From assembly GCA_003537755.1 (NCBI GenBank), contig DPQS01000049.1:1032-44435 (forward strand): 43,404 bases of DNA, written 5' to 3'. Below the pieces are notes generated by a model. The model saw only the letters and a program-made list of their open reading frames with translations. It was not told the DNA's origin and made no database searches. Position 1 is the stretch's first letter. Each line of letters begins with the position of its first letter. Shown here in pieces: positions 1 to 8,994 of the stretch. Source of the stretch: Clostridiales bacterium. Its GTDB lineage: Bacteria > Bacillota > Clostridia > Christensenellales > CAG-314. A program made the translations under genes and the position numbers.

Positions 1-40
1 GTCGTTTAACGCATAATTAGCCGCCGTCACAAGCCGAGGC

Positions 41-68
41 TTGACCACTGTTGGTTTGTTGCTAAAAT
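41..68 (+). promoter_or_regulatory. Candidate sigma-A promoter for the XRE-pot operon
   Basis: TTGACC at 41-46 and TAAAAT at 63-68 are separated by 16 bp. Transcription would begin near 75, leaving a leader of about 110 nt before the XRE gene. The remainder of 1-183 shows no gene I can recognise, and the window begins inside intergenic sequence or the end of an unseen gene. Confidence 0.5.
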
Positions 69-183
69 AGTTTACGGCTGCAACGCTAATTGTGTACGCT
101 CAGGTGGTAACAACGCTCAGAATCTTTGGAAGCGGCAGAATAACGAATGACAACGAGTCGCAAAAACGACAAAAGAGGAAAAA

Positions 184-720
184 ATGGTAGAAATCGGACG
201 AAAAATCAAACAGTATCGATTACAACTTGACCTCACGCAGGAAGAACTTGCGCAACGCACGGAACTGACCAAAGGTTACATTTCGCAACTGGAAAACGAC
301 CTTTGCAGCCCGTCGATAAGCACGCTGGAGGATATACTTAACATTCTCGGCGTAACGCTCGAAGAGTTTTTTGCCGAGCCGAAGCGCGAACAGGTGGTGT
401 ACACAAAAGCCGACTACTTTGAAAGTAAAAACGGCGGTGGCAGTAACACGTGGCTGATCCCAAACAGCCAGCGCAAGGACATGGAACCCATTATCCTGAC
501 CTTGCCCGAGGGTGCGGAATGCGAGGAACGCCTGCCGTTTGAGGGTGAGGAATTCGGTTACGTGCTGGAAGGCAAAGTGGAAATAATCACTACAAAGGAA
601 AAATTCAAACTGAAAAAAGGTGACAGTTTCAGCATAAACGGACAACGCCAGCACCTCATTCGCAACGCAAACAAGGGTGAAAGCAAGGTTTTGTGGGTTA
701 CGACCCCGAGTAACTTTTAG
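184..720 (+). CDS. XRE-family regulator with C-terminal cupin domain
   Basis: 178 residues. The N-terminal helix-turn-helix (about residues 5-60, with LTQEELAQRTELTKGYISQL) is of the XRE/HTH_3 type. The C-terminal part (about 100-175, GEEFGYVLEGKVEI and LKKGDSFSINGQRQH) is a small-molecule-binding cupin. This architecture matches PuuR-like regulators that sense polyamines or related small molecules. The ATG at 184 follows AAGAGGAAAAA, a good ribosome binding site. It sits about 105 bp upstream of potA on the same strand, so it very likely regulates the polyamine importer and probably itself; the ligand is inferred from context only. An XRE-cupin gene directly upstream of potABCD is a recurrent arrangement in Firmicutes. 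Confidence 0.9.
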   Translation: MVEIGRKIKQYRLQLDLTQEELAQRTELTKGYISQLENDLCSPSISTLEDILNILGVTLEEFFAEPKREQVVYTKADYFESKNGGGSNTWLIPNSQRKDMEPIILTLPEGAECEERLPFEGEEFGYVLEGKVEIITTKEKFKLKKGDSFSINGQRQHLIRNANKGESKVLWVTTPSNF

Positions 721-825
721 CGAAAGGCGTATTTGGACGTAAAAATCGGCTGCAAGTCCCGGTCGGGCGTTAAGGCTCCCGTCCGCAAGAAATTTTTGAC
801 AGACAACCTGTACAAGGAGAAGAAA

Positions 826-2289
826 ATGGCAACTACATCGGACAAAATTATTGAAATCAAAAATGTCTGCAAGTCCTACGACGACAAACCTGTCGTCAAA
901 AACTTGTCACTTACAATCAAGCGCGGCGAATTCGTTACGCTTCTCGGACCGTCGGGCTGCGGCAAGACAACAACCCTGCGCATGATTGCAGGCTTCGAGC
1001 AACCTACAAGCGGTACCATTTTGTTTAACGGTCAGGACATCACTCAGTTGCCCCCTCACAAACGCAACATCAACACGGTATTTCAGAAGTACGCGTTGTT
1101 TCCGCACCTCAATGTGTTTGGCAACATCGCATTCGGTTTGAAACTGAAAACCGTCCCCGACGGCGAACCTTACGTGGACAAAAAGGGCAACACCGTGCAA
1201 AAAATGCGCAACCTTACCAAGGCGGAAATTGCCGAAAAGGTTAACAACGCCCTAAAAATGGTTGACCTCGAGGATTACGGTCACCGTTCTGTCAACAGTC
1301 TGTCGGGCGGACAGCAACAACGTGTGGCAATCGCGCGCGCCCTTGTCAACGAGCCGCAGGTGCTGCTTCTGGACGAACCTCTCGGCGCGCTGGACCTTAA
1401 AATGCGCAAGGACATGCAACTGGAACTTATGCAAATGCACAAGCAACTGGGCATCACATTTGTGTACGTCACACACGACCAGGAAGAAGCGCTTACCATG
1501 AGCGACACAATCGTAGTAATGAAGGACGGCGTAATTCAGCAAATCGGTACGCCTACCAAAGTGTACGACGAGCCTGCAAATGCATTTGTTGCGGACTTCA
1601 TCGGTGAAAGCAACATCTTCAGCGGAACAATGATAAAGGACTTCTGCGTAGACATTTCCGGTCACAAGTTCGAGTGCGTGGACAAAGGCTTTAAGTACAA
1701 CGAGCCCATCGACGTAATCATTCGTCCCGAGGACATCAAAATCGTCCCGACCGACGACAAACAGTGCCTTGTGGAAGCGGAAGTGCTCACTTGCGTGTTC
1801 AAGGGCGACCATTACCAGGTGACTGCGCTTACATTCGGCGACGAACGCAACGAAATCGTCATTCACGACAACGTGCAGGTCAACGTCGGCGACCGTATCG
1901 GACTGTACATCAAGCCGTTTGACTTCCACATCATGCACAAGGCGCGCCTTATCAACACGCTTGAAGGCGAAATGTACGACAAAGGCGTTGTGGAACTGTG
2001 CGAAGGTCGTTTCCCCGTGGACAGCGATCTGCCCGAAGGCACCAAGGTCAAGGCAACAATCGACTTCGACGACGTGGAGCTGACCGACGACGAGAATGAC
2101 GGCATTATCGGCGCGACAATCATCAGCACCATTTACAAGGGCAGTTATTATCAATGTATCGTACGTACCGACACTTACTACGACTTCTTCGTGGACAGCG
2201 ACTACGAGTGGCTTATCGGTGACCGTGTAGGTATCAAAATCGCACCCGACAAAATTCTGTTGGAGGAGATTCCCGACAATGAAGAGTAA
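826..2289 (+). CDS. potA: Spermidine/putrescine ABC transporter ATP-binding protein
   Basis: 487 residues from the ATG at 826, preceded by AAGGAGAAGAAA; an in-frame TTG at 733 has no ribosome binding site. Walker A GPSGCGKT is at 41-48, ABC signature LSGGQQ at 159-164, Walker B LLLDEP at 180-185 and the switch histidine near 217 in VTHDQEEA. The protein is the ATPase that energises polyamine import at the inner face of the membrane. It is about 110 residues longer than usual PotA (roughly 370). One cause is an insert at about 108-132 in the helical region (PDGEPYVDKKGNTVQK). The other is an extended C-terminus that appears to carry two TOBE-like beta domains (about 260-365 and 385-480). Its last 11 bases overlap potB. 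Confidence 0.93.
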   Translation: MATTSDKIIEIKNVCKSYDDKPVVKNLSLTIKRGEFVTLLGPSGCGKTTTLRMIAGFEQPTSGTILFNGQDITQLPPHKRNINTVFQKYALFPHLNVFGNIAFGLKLKTVPDGEPYVDKKGNTVQKMRNLTKAEIAEKVNNALKMVDLEDYGHRSVNSLSGGQQQRVAIARALVNEPQVLLLDEPLGALDLKMRKDMQLELMQMHKQLGITFVYVTHDQEEALTMSDTIVVMKDGVIQQIGTPTKVYDEPANAFVADFIGESNIFSGTMIKDFCVDISGHKFECVDKGFKYNEPIDVIIRPEDIKIVPTDDKQCLVEAEVLTCVFKGDHYQVTALTFGDERNEIVIHDNVQVNVGDRIGLYIKPFDFHIMHKARLINTLEGEMYDKGVVELCEGRFPVDSDLPEGTKVKATIDFDDVELTDDENDGIIGATIISTIYKGSYYQCIVRTDTYYDFFVDSDYEWLIGDRVGIKIAPDKILLEEIPDNEE

Positions 2290-3073
2290 GTTTCGTTTTT
2301 CGCGCAAGGCGTTGGCGTACCCGTACATGCTGTTTCTGTTGCTGTTTGTGGTAACGCCCCTTGTAATTATCCTTATCAACGCTTTTCTGTCGCCCGACAA
2401 CAAACTGACGCTGAACAACTTTGTTGAGTTTTTCAGCAACAGCGGCGGCGGCATGACGGTGCTGGGCAACTCGCTGCTTATCGGCATTGTAACGACGGTA
2501 ATCTGTCTTGCAATCGGCTACCCCTGCGCATACCTGCTTGCCAAATATCACGCAAGCAATAAGGTGTTTGTGCTGATGTTCATCCTTCCGATGTGGATCA
2601 ACTTCCTTATCCGCACGCTGTCAACCAAGGCTATTTTCCTTGCACTGGACATTAAACTGGGAATGGGCACGGTGCTGTTCGGCATGGTGTACAACTACCT
2701 GCCGTACATGATTTTGCCGCTGCACACAACGCTGGTCAGTATCGATCACAGTTACATCGAGGCGGCGGAGGATCTTGGCGCAGACCGCCTGACGGTGCTC
2801 ACCAAAACGGTAATCCCCCTTTCCGTCCCCGGCATAATGAGCGGCGTAACAATGACTTTCATTCCCGCAATCAGCACGTTTGCCATTTCGGAAATTCTGT
2901 CCGGCAGCAAAATTTATCTGTTCGGCGACGCAATCAACATGCACTTTTCCAAGACAATCAACAGTTTCGGCGTGGGTAGCGTAATGAGCCTTGTAATGCT
3001 TGTAATCGTCATTGTCGCCAACGTTCTTGTCAATCTTACCGGCAAGGAAGAGGAGGTAAAAAGCGTATTATGA
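2279..3073 (+). CDS. potB: Spermidine/putrescine ABC transporter permease
   Basis: 264 residues, about six membrane segments. The inner-membrane permease has the EAA loop (EAAEDLGADRLTVLTKTVIP, about residues 160-180) that docks onto the PotA ATPase. The start ATG at 2279 lies inside the end of potA and is preceded by TTGGAGGAGAT, so translation is coupled. The gene order A-B-C-D is the classical pot operon. The N-terminus is short and basic before the first membrane helix (PYMLFLLLFVVTPLVIIL). The length is normal for the family. Confidence 0.93.
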   Translation: MKSKFRFSRKALAYPYMLFLLLFVVTPLVIILINAFLSPDNKLTLNNFVEFFSNSGGGMTVLGNSLLIGIVTTVICLAIGYPCAYLLAKYHASNKVFVLMFILPMWINFLIRTLSTKAIFLALDIKLGMGTVLFGMVYNYLPYMILPLHTTLVSIDHSYIEAAEDLGADRLTVLTKTVIPLSVPGIMSGVTMTFIPAISTFAISEILSGSKIYLFGDAINMHFSKTINSFGVGSVMSLVMLVIVIVANVLVNLTGKEEEVKSVL

Positions 3074-3879
3074 AAAATGAACGCCTTAAACGTTTTTTAG
3101 CCGACGGCTACCTTGCAGTGGTGTTGGCGTTGTTGTATCTGCCCATACTTCTTATCATTGTGTACAGTTTTTCCGGCACAAGTAACTTCCGTTTTACACA
3201 CGGATTTACCTTTGACAGTTACAAGTCCCTGTTCAGTGAGGACGCAACCGCATTGGTGTCGGCAATCAAAAACACGCTGATACTTGCCTTGTCCGCTACG
3301 GCAATCAGCACGGTGCTTGGCGCGTTTTCTTCGGTGGGCATTTTTTGCCTCAAAAAGCGCGCAAAGCGCGTAACCCTTACCGTCAACCAACTGCCTATGA
3401 TAAACAGCGAAATCGTCATGGCGGTGTCCCTTATGGTATTCTTTTCGGCGTTCGGATTTATCTTTCCGCAGGGCATGACAAGGCTTATTATCAGCCACGT
3501 CGCATTCTGCACGCCATACGTCATTTTGTCGGTGCTTCCGCGCCTGTCCAGGATGGACCCCAACATGTACGAAGCCGCGCTCGACCTCGGCGCAACGCCC
3601 TTCGGTGCAATGATGAAAGTGGTGTTCCCCTACATTACGCCGGGCATCGTTTCCGGTGCGGCAATGGCGTTTACGCTGTCGCTTGACGACTTCATCATCA
3701 CTCAGTTCAACAAGGGCGACACCGGTATCGAAACGCTGAGCACCTACATTTACGAGGACGCACGCGTAAAAAGTCTTGAACCGTTCTGGTTTGCGGTGTT
3801 CAGTATTTTCTTTGTGGTAATGCTTACGCTGCTGCTTGTGTTCAATGTTGTCAAGAGCAAAAAGGAGGCGGCAAAATGA
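3070..3879 (+). CDS. potC: Spermidine/putrescine ABC transporter permease
   Basis: 269 residues, second permease subunit of the polyamine importer. The EAA motif is EAALDLGATPFGAMMKVVFP (about residues 168-187). The start overlaps the potB stop in an ATGA arrangement (3070-3073), indicating translational coupling, and the stop overlaps the potD start in the same way (3876-3879). It has about six hydrophobic segments and ends in a basic tail. PotB and PotC would form the heterodimeric membrane channel served by PotA and fed by PotD. Confidence 0.93.
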   Translation: MKNERLKRFLADGYLAVVLALLYLPILLIIVYSFSGTSNFRFTHGFTFDSYKSLFSEDATALVSAIKNTLILALSATAISTVLGAFSSVGIFCLKKRAKRVTLTVNQLPMINSEIVMAVSLMVFFSAFGFIFPQGMTRLIISHVAFCTPYVILSVLPRLSRMDPNMYEAALDLGATPFGAMMKVVFPYITPGIVSGAAMAFTLSLDDFIITQFNKGDTGIETLSTYIYEDARVKSLEPFWFAVFSIFFVVMLTLLLVFNVVKSKKEAAK

Positions 3880-5558
3880 GAAAAATGTCACGAATTTTTG
3901 CATACGTATGCGTAATTTTGTTACTCGCAACCGTAGTGCTTACATTGACTGCATGCACGCAGGACGACAATACGGACAACCTTGTGGTGTACAACTGGGC
4001 AGACTACATCTACCCCGACTACGAGGCTGACTTCAAGGCGTACTACCGCGAAGTAACCGGCGGCCGCGAGGTAAACATAACCTACGTGACCTTTGACACC
4101 AACGAAACCATGATTACCAAACTTACGCAGGGCGACAGCCGTATCGACGTAATGTGCCCTAGCGAATACGCAATACAGAAGTTGCTTAACGAAGGCTACC
4201 TGGATCCGCTCAATTACTTTGTCAAAGACGTGGACAATCCGTCGGAATACATCGACTACACCAAACTTACAAACTACGTACACAACAGCGGAAACGTTGA
4301 CAATCACATTACGGAAATGATAGGAAGCGGCTTTGCAAACCAAACCGTAAAGGGACAAAGCGAAACTGCCGATATGATTGACTACATGGTGCCGTATATG
4401 TACGGAACACTCGGCGTGCTGTACAATCGCGCAGAGTTCCGCCGCCTGGGTATCGGGCGCGAACAAATGAACAAAGCCAACTGGGGTATTTTGTTCAACG
4501 ACAGCGGCGAACGCACCGACAGCGGTGAAATCATTCCCTTGCACGAGGAACTGACAGGCAACATTCTTATGAAGGACAGCATCCGCGACAGTTACGCCGC
4601 AACGCTGTTTTACCTTGTCGAAAGCGGTCGCCTTGACGGGCTTACAACAAGCGACGGCAGAGAGTATTCAAAAATGAACGGTGCCGAACTTATCAACTGC
4701 GTGGACGACAATACAATCGAACTTTGCAAGCAGGCACTGACGGAACAGAAGGATCAGTTGTTCGGTTACGAAGTGGACTTCGGTAAGGACGACCTGCTTA
4801 AAGGCAACGCCATTGTCGACCTTGCGTGGAGCGGCGACGCAATCTACGCCGTCGAAGAAAGCTGGCACGAACACGAGTGGGACAGCGAAGGCAACTGCTC
4901 GGTGTGCTACGTGGCGAAGAACGACGTAACCGGCGAGGACGGCGAAGTGGAAGAGGGCGACTACATTCTTGCCTACTACCTGCCGCACAGTTACGGCAAC
5001 ATCTGGTTTGACGGTTGGGTGCGCCCCATTGCAAGCAAACGTAACACCGCCAACGACGAAGCGGCTAAACTGTTTATCAACTTCCTCAACACGCCGTATG
5101 TCGCGGCTGGCAACGCTTACGAAATCGGTTACTCGCCTGCGGTAAAGCCCGAAGTTATTCAAGCCGACGAGGACGCCCGCGCCCTTCTTGCGGAACTGTA
5201 CGAAGTCAACATGACAGGCGACGACGGCGAGTACGAATACGACAGTTGGGAAGAATTTGCCGAAGAGTTTTTCGGTTACGTGGACGACTATGACGACAGC
5301 AACTGGCGTTACCCCTTTGTCACGGCGGAAGACAACGAAGGGGGATTTAATCGCGGCTTGACTACCCTGGGTATGATGCGCGACTTCGGCGCAAACAACT
5401 CGGCGGTTGTCACCATGTGGAACTACGCTCGTAGTGCAGGCGTGTCGGCGTGGCCCGTCATGTTGTGGACGGTTCTCGCGGTGGCGGTAGTTGTCGGCAT
5501 AATAGCCCTTGTGGCGTTTGTCGGCAAACGCAAACGCATGCGCGTAATCGTGAAGTAA
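3876..5558 (+). CDS. potD: Polyamine-binding lipoprotein, enlarged PotD with a C-terminal membrane anchor
   Basis: 560 residues, against about 350 for usual PotD. The signal peptide ends in the lipobox LTAC with Cys27, so the protein is expected to be lipid-anchored outside the membrane. The mature part opens with VVYNWADYIYPDYEADF, which resembles the polyamine-binding aromatic region of PotD. The segment LPHSYGNIWFDGWVRPIASK matches the later PotD core. Unusual features are an insert around residues 329-360 with HEHEWDSEGNCSVC, a possible small metal-binding loop, and an acidic region rich in Asp, Glu and Tyr at about 445-490. There is also a C-terminal transmembrane helix (PVMLWTVLAVAVVVGIIALV) followed by a basic tail. 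Specificity between spermidine, putrescine and another cation cannot be read from the sequence. Confidence 0.88.
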   Translation: MRKMSRIFAYVCVILLLATVVLTLTACTQDDNTDNLVVYNWADYIYPDYEADFKAYYREVTGGREVNITYVTFDTNETMITKLTQGDSRIDVMCPSEYAIQKLLNEGYLDPLNYFVKDVDNPSEYIDYTKLTNYVHNSGNVDNHITEMIGSGFANQTVKGQSETADMIDYMVPYMYGTLGVLYNRAEFRRLGIGREQMNKANWGILFNDSGERTDSGEIIPLHEELTGNILMKDSIRDSYAATLFYLVESGRLDGLTTSDGREYSKMNGAELINCVDDNTIELCKQALTEQKDQLFGYEVDFGKDDLLKGNAIVDLAWSGDAIYAVEESWHEHEWDSEGNCSVCYVAKNDVTGEDGEVEEGDYILAYYLPHSYGNIWFDGWVRPIASKRNTANDEAAKLFINFLNTPYVAAGNAYEIGYSPAVKPEVIQADEDARALLAELYEVNMTGDDGEYEYDSWEEFAEEFFGYVDDYDDSNWRYPFVTAEDNEGGFNRGLTTLGMMRDFGANNSAVVTMWNYARSAGVSAWPVMLWTVLAVAVVVGIIALVAFVGKRKRMRVIVK

Positions 5559-5565
5559 CTAATCT

Positions 5566-5624
5566 GACAACAAAATAAGCAAAAACAGGTCAAAGATTTA
5601 CATTTTTGACCTTTTTTTGTTGTC
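5566..5624 (+). terminator. Intrinsic terminator after potD
   Basis: The inner stem AGGTCAAA (5587-5594) pairs with TTTGACCT (5605-5612) and is followed by a T run. An outer stem GACAACAAAA (5566-5575) pairs with TTTTGTTGTC (5615-5624). It ends the XRE-pot transcription unit. Confidence 0.8.
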
Positions 5625-5651
5625 TTAATAGCAAAAAATTTGGTAAATCGG

Positions 5652-5680
5652 TTGAACATTAGTTAAAACTATGCTAAAAT
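5652..5680 (+). promoter_or_regulatory. Sigma-A promoter of the hexosaminidase gene
   Basis: TTGAAC at 5652-5657 and TAAAAT at 5675-5680 with a 17-bp spacer. The predicted start near 5687 leaves a leader of about 58 nt before the ATG at 5745. Confidence 0.65.
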
Positions 5681-5744
5681 AATAGGCTGAGGAATGATTG
5701 AACGTAAACACAAAGTATATTTGCAAAATTTTGTGGAGAGAAAT

Positions 5745-7319
5745 ATGCATATACTTCCCCAACCTAAAAAAATCGAAAGACTTAACGGCAGTTTCTGCAT
5801 AGACAAAAACTGCGATATACATACAAATCCTTTGTTTCTTAGTCAGGCAAACCGCTTTGCCGAACTTGTCGAAAATTGCTGTGGTTTCCGCCCGTCTGTG
5901 GTGGACGACATGGAATCGTCGCGCGTAATATTCAACCTTGACGAAACCTACCGCCACGAGCAATACTCCGTCATGATTTCCGACGGTGTTGCGACGGTAA
6001 TCGCAGGGGACGAAGCGGGCTGCTTTTATGCGGTGGAAACTCTTCGTCAACTGCTTAGTCTTGACTTCAAGCAGGAAATAGTGTCCTGCGAAAACTGCTA
6101 CCTTACAGACCAGCCCAAGTTCGGTTACCGCGGACTAATGCTGGACGTGTGCCGTCACTTTTTCGGCGTTGACACGGTAAAGACAATCATCGACCTTATG
6201 GCGCGGCTCAAAATGAACAAGTTGCACCTGCATTTGTCCGATGACCAGGGTTTCCGCATGGAAATCAAAAAGTACCCGCTTGTCAACACAATCGGATCGG
6301 TGCGCGGCGGCAGCGAAGTTGTCAGCGACGGCAAACGTTACGTCGACGAGATTCCGCACGAAGGCTACTTTACGCAGGACGAGTTGCGCGGACTTGTCGC
6401 CTACGCGCAGGAACGCCACATAGACATCGTGCCGGAGTTTGACGTGCCGGGACACTGCATTGCGCTGATTGCCGCCTATCCGGAACTCAGTTGCAGCGGC
6501 AAGGTGACGGAAGTGCGCAAAAAGTGGGGTATCAGCAAGGATATTCTGTGCGCAGGCAACGACAAGGTGTACGAAGTCGTGCGGGACATTCTGGACGAAA
6601 TCTGCGACATTTTCCCGTCGGAATATATTCACCTCGGCGGCGACGAAGCCCCGAAGGAAAGATGGTGCAATTGCAAACTGTGTAAACAACGCCTTTCCGA
6701 ACTGAAACTGGGCAGTTTTGAAAAACTGCAAACCTACATGGTGGAATGTTTCCGCGAACATCTTGCGGAAAAGGGACGCAAAGTAATTTGCTGGAACGAC
6801 GGACTGGGCGACGACGCCAACGGCGAAATCGTAAGTCAGGTGTGGTGGGTGCACGGCTGTGCGAAACGAACCGCAACAAAACAGATAAACAACGGGCGCA
6901 AGGCAATTATGTCGGCAACCCCGTATGTGTATTTCGATTACCCCTATTCGGTAACGCCCCTCAAAAAGACCTTGTCCTACAACCCGCTCGGCGGAGTCAG
7001 GGCTTCGGCTCGCGAAAACGTGCTTGGCGTAGAGGGCGCATTGTGGACGGAATACGTGGCGGACACAGACAAATTGTTTTTCAATCTGTTGCCGCGCCTC
7101 GACGTGCTTGCCGAGTGCGCATGGGGCTACCACACAAACAAATTTTTCCGCTATCTGCGTGAAAAGTTTGCCGTGTACAGTGCGCTTGGACTTACGTTCA
7201 ATGGCAACATCAACGACAACGGACCGATTAAACGTCGGGCAACCACGCGAAAGTTCTGGCACGAAAACAGCAACGTGGAAGTTGACGCGTACAAAGCGGC
7301 ACACGCCGACAAAGACTGA
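5745..7319 (+). CDS. Glycoside hydrolase family 20 beta-N-acetylhexosaminidase
   Basis: 524 residues from the ATG at 5745, which follows TGGAGAGAAAT; an upstream in-frame ATG at 5694 lacks a ribosome binding site. The N-terminal GH20b-like domain occupies about 1-115 and the TIM-barrel catalytic domain about 120-470. The catalytic Asp-Glu pair is D300-E301 in HLGGDEAP, which supports substrate-assisted hydrolysis of terminal GlcNAc or GalNAc. No signal peptide or anchor is seen, so the enzyme is probably cytoplasmic and acts on imported chito- or glycan-oligosaccharides. It has its own promoter and is followed by a weak hairpin and pfkA. The exact sugar substrate cannot be read from the sequence. 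Confidence 0.9.
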   Translation: MHILPQPKKIERLNGSFCIDKNCDIHTNPLFLSQANRFAELVENCCGFRPSVVDDMESSRVIFNLDETYRHEQYSVMISDGVATVIAGDEAGCFYAVETLRQLLSLDFKQEIVSCENCYLTDQPKFGYRGLMLDVCRHFFGVDTVKTIIDLMARLKMNKLHLHLSDDQGFRMEIKKYPLVNTIGSVRGGSEVVSDGKRYVDEIPHEGYFTQDELRGLVAYAQERHIDIVPEFDVPGHCIALIAAYPELSCSGKVTEVRKKWGISKDILCAGNDKVYEVVRDILDEICDIFPSEYIHLGGDEAPKERWCNCKLCKQRLSELKLGSFEKLQTYMVECFREHLAEKGRKVICWNDGLGDDANGEIVSQVWWVHGCAKRTATKQINNGRKAIMSATPYVYFDYPYSVTPLKKTLSYNPLGGVRASARENVLGVEGALWTEYVADTDKLFFNLLPRLDVLAECAWGYHTNKFFRYLREKFAVYSALGLTFNGNINDNGPIKRRATTRKFWHENSNVEVDAYKAAHADKD

Positions 7320-7336
7320 ACCAAACAAATTTAATT

Positions 7337-7360
7337 ACAACGCGAAAAAGCGTTGTTTTA
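7337..7360 (+). terminator. Weak hairpin terminator after the hexosaminidase gene
   Basis: ACAACGC (7337-7343) pairs with GCGTTGT (7350-7356) around a GAAAAA loop and is followed by TTTTA. The short stem and short T run make it a modest terminator. Confidence 0.45.
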
Positions 7361-7392
7361 CGCAGGTAAAAGGTTTTACTAATGTTGATTTT

Positions 7393-7425
7393 GCTGTTAC
7401 ACTCGCGAAATTTATTTGCGATGGC
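7393..7425 (+). promoter_or_regulatory. 33-bp motif upstream of pfkA shared with the nupO leader
   Basis: This stretch matches 20376-20408 at 26 of 33 positions, and both copies precede a metabolic gene. The centre TCGC-GAAATTTATTT-GCGA is an imperfect palindrome that could be an operator. It lies 155 bp upstream of the pfkA start. The function is inferred. Confidence 0.4.
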
Positions 7426-7580
7426 AACGAAACTCTAACCGAAAAATGTCGTCAAATGCGATATTTGCGGCTGCTGTACGGCGGTAAAAACGACGTCGGA
7501 AACACAAAAAGAAAAACCCGTAACCTGCGCGAAACGCACGTTTGCGCGAAGTTACCAATGCAAAGTTTAAGGAGAACAAG

Positions 7581-8549
7581 ATGAAAACAATCGGAGTTTT
7601 GACAAGTGGCGGAGACAGCCAGGGCATGAACGCGGCGGTTTACGCTACGGTAAGATACGGTATCGATCACGGCATGGACGTGTATGGTATTTACGACGGT
7701 TACAAGGGACTGATTGCAGGCAAAGTGCGCAAGATGACCGCCAAGGACGTGGACGGAATTATTCACAGAGGCGGCACGGTGCTCGGTACGTCGCGTTGCC
7801 CCGAAATGAAAACCGACGAAGGACGTCAGGCGGCTGCCGACACACTTAAAAAGTACGGCATCGAAGGACTTGTTGTAATCGGCGGCGACGGCAGTTTCCA
7901 GGGCGCAAAGGTACTTACAACCTTGTACGGGGTCAAAACTATCGGTATTCCCGGCACAATCGACAACGACCTTGCCTACACCGATTTTACTCTCGGCTTC
8001 GACACGGCAGTAACCGTGGTTGTGGACTCAATCAAGATGCTTCGCGACACGATGGCTTGCAATGATCGCAGTTGCGTGGTAGAAGTAATGGGACGTCGTT
8101 GCGGCGACATTGCCGTGTACGGCGGACTTGCCGCAGGTGCGGAAGTAATCATGACTCCGGAAGACCCCTGCCCGATTGACGAAGCGGTGGCTGTTTTGAA
8201 GCGTAATGCGGCAGCAGGCAAATACGACAACATTATCGTCGTTGCCGAGGGCGTTGCCCATGCCGACGAAGTTCGCGAAAAGATTCTGGCGCGTATGCCG
8301 GAAATCAACATCCGCAGCATGGTGCTCGGTCACATTCAACGCGGTGGCGACACGACCTTCCGCGACAGACTGCTGGGTATCCGTATGGGTGCGCATGCCG
8401 TGGAATGCCTTGCCAATGACAAGACAAACCGTGTAATCGGTATTCACGGGGACAAGGTGTTTGACGAGGACATCGTTGAAGCGCTTGCCAAGAAAAAGAT
8501 TTTCAACGAAGACATTTACCACCTGGCAAACGACCTTGTTCGTTACTGA
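7581..8549 (+). CDS. pfkA: ATP-dependent 6-phosphofructokinase
   Basis: 322 residues from the ATG at 7581, preceded by AAGGAGAACAAG. It phosphorylates fructose 6-phosphate to fructose 1,6-bisphosphate, the committing step of glycolysis. The N-terminal nucleotide site GVLTSGGDSQGMNAA, the GGDGSFQGA motif near residue 100 and PGTIDNDLAYTD with catalytic Asp residues are all present. The Gly in GGDGS is typical of ATP-using rather than PPi-using enzymes. Length is normal for bacterial group I PFK. It stands alone between a terminator-like hairpin and a strong terminator. Confidence 0.95.
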   Translation: MKTIGVLTSGGDSQGMNAAVYATVRYGIDHGMDVYGIYDGYKGLIAGKVRKMTAKDVDGIIHRGGTVLGTSRCPEMKTDEGRQAAADTLKKYGIEGLVVIGGDGSFQGAKVLTTLYGVKTIGIPGTIDNDLAYTDFTLGFDTAVTVVVDSIKMLRDTMACNDRSCVVEVMGRRCGDIAVYGGLAAGAEVIMTPEDPCPIDEAVAVLKRNAAAGKYDNIIVVAEGVAHADEVREKILARMPEINIRSMVLGHIQRGGDTTFRDRLLGIRMGAHAVECLANDKTNRVIGIHGDKVFDEDIVEALAKKKIFNEDIYHLANDLVRY

Positions 8550-8603
8550 GATTTGTTGACGTCAGGGGTGAAGCGGTCAAAACTAACAACCCGCGGAATG
8601 TCC

Positions 8604-8635
8604 TTTTCCGTTCTTCCGTGCGGATGTTCACTCGG
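8604..8635 (+). repeat. 32-bp dispersed repeat, copy 1
   Basis: Starts with TTTTCCGTTCTT and matches 16023-16054 at 27 of 32 positions. Both copies lie just downstream of a metabolic gene (pfkA here, psuG there). Confidence 0.55.
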
Positions 8636-8662
8636 AACATTCCTGAAAAATAATTGATTTTT

Positions 8663-8713
8663 ACGGCAAAGCCGATTTGCAATCTGTGCTGAATCGACTT
8701 TGCCGTTTTTTTG
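8663..8713 (+). terminator. Strong intrinsic terminator after pfkA
   Basis: A 15-bp stem (8663-8677 with 8692-8706, one mismatch) has a 14-nt loop and is followed by seven T residues. It isolates pfkA from the downstream cluster. Confidence 0.85.
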
Positions 8714-8806
8714 ATTCAATTTCAATGAAGATTTGTGAAAATATTATGATTAGTCTATTTGTTAATTTTATGAAATAAATTTTTAATAACAGTTTATTTT
8801 AACAGG

Positions 8807-8827
8807 TCATATCGCGCGGAACGAAGT
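8807..8827 (+). repeat. 21-bp dispersed repeat, copy 1
   Basis: Matches 26525-26545 at 19 of 21 positions; the shared core is GCGGAACGAAGT preceded by TCATAT. Both copies are intergenic. Confidence 0.45.
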
Positions 8828-8994
8828 GAAGTCGGGCATATCTCGCGGAAGCGTTCCCTGTGGATAAGGTTATGCGTTGTAGCGATATTGGTAAACGAGC
8901 AAAAACTACTGTCAATTGTGTGTGACTAAATGTTTCCGGGCAACGACGGAAAAACTTAAAATCCGACACTTTTTGCGCAATTTTGTACAGAGTA

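Noticed and set aside
1..183. tmRNA 3' part at the window start (GCATAATTAGCC resembles a tag end)
   Set aside because: No tRNA-like 3' end or T-loop sequence follows, and the preceding bases do not give an ALAA-type tag.
1252..2487. Large minus-strand frames opposite potA and other genes
   Set aside because: They mirror strongly coding + strand genes, lack family motifs and ribosome binding sites.
7108..7580. 158-codon frame overlapping the end of the hexosaminidase gene
   Set aside because: Shadow of the GH20 gene in another frame running into the pfkA leader.
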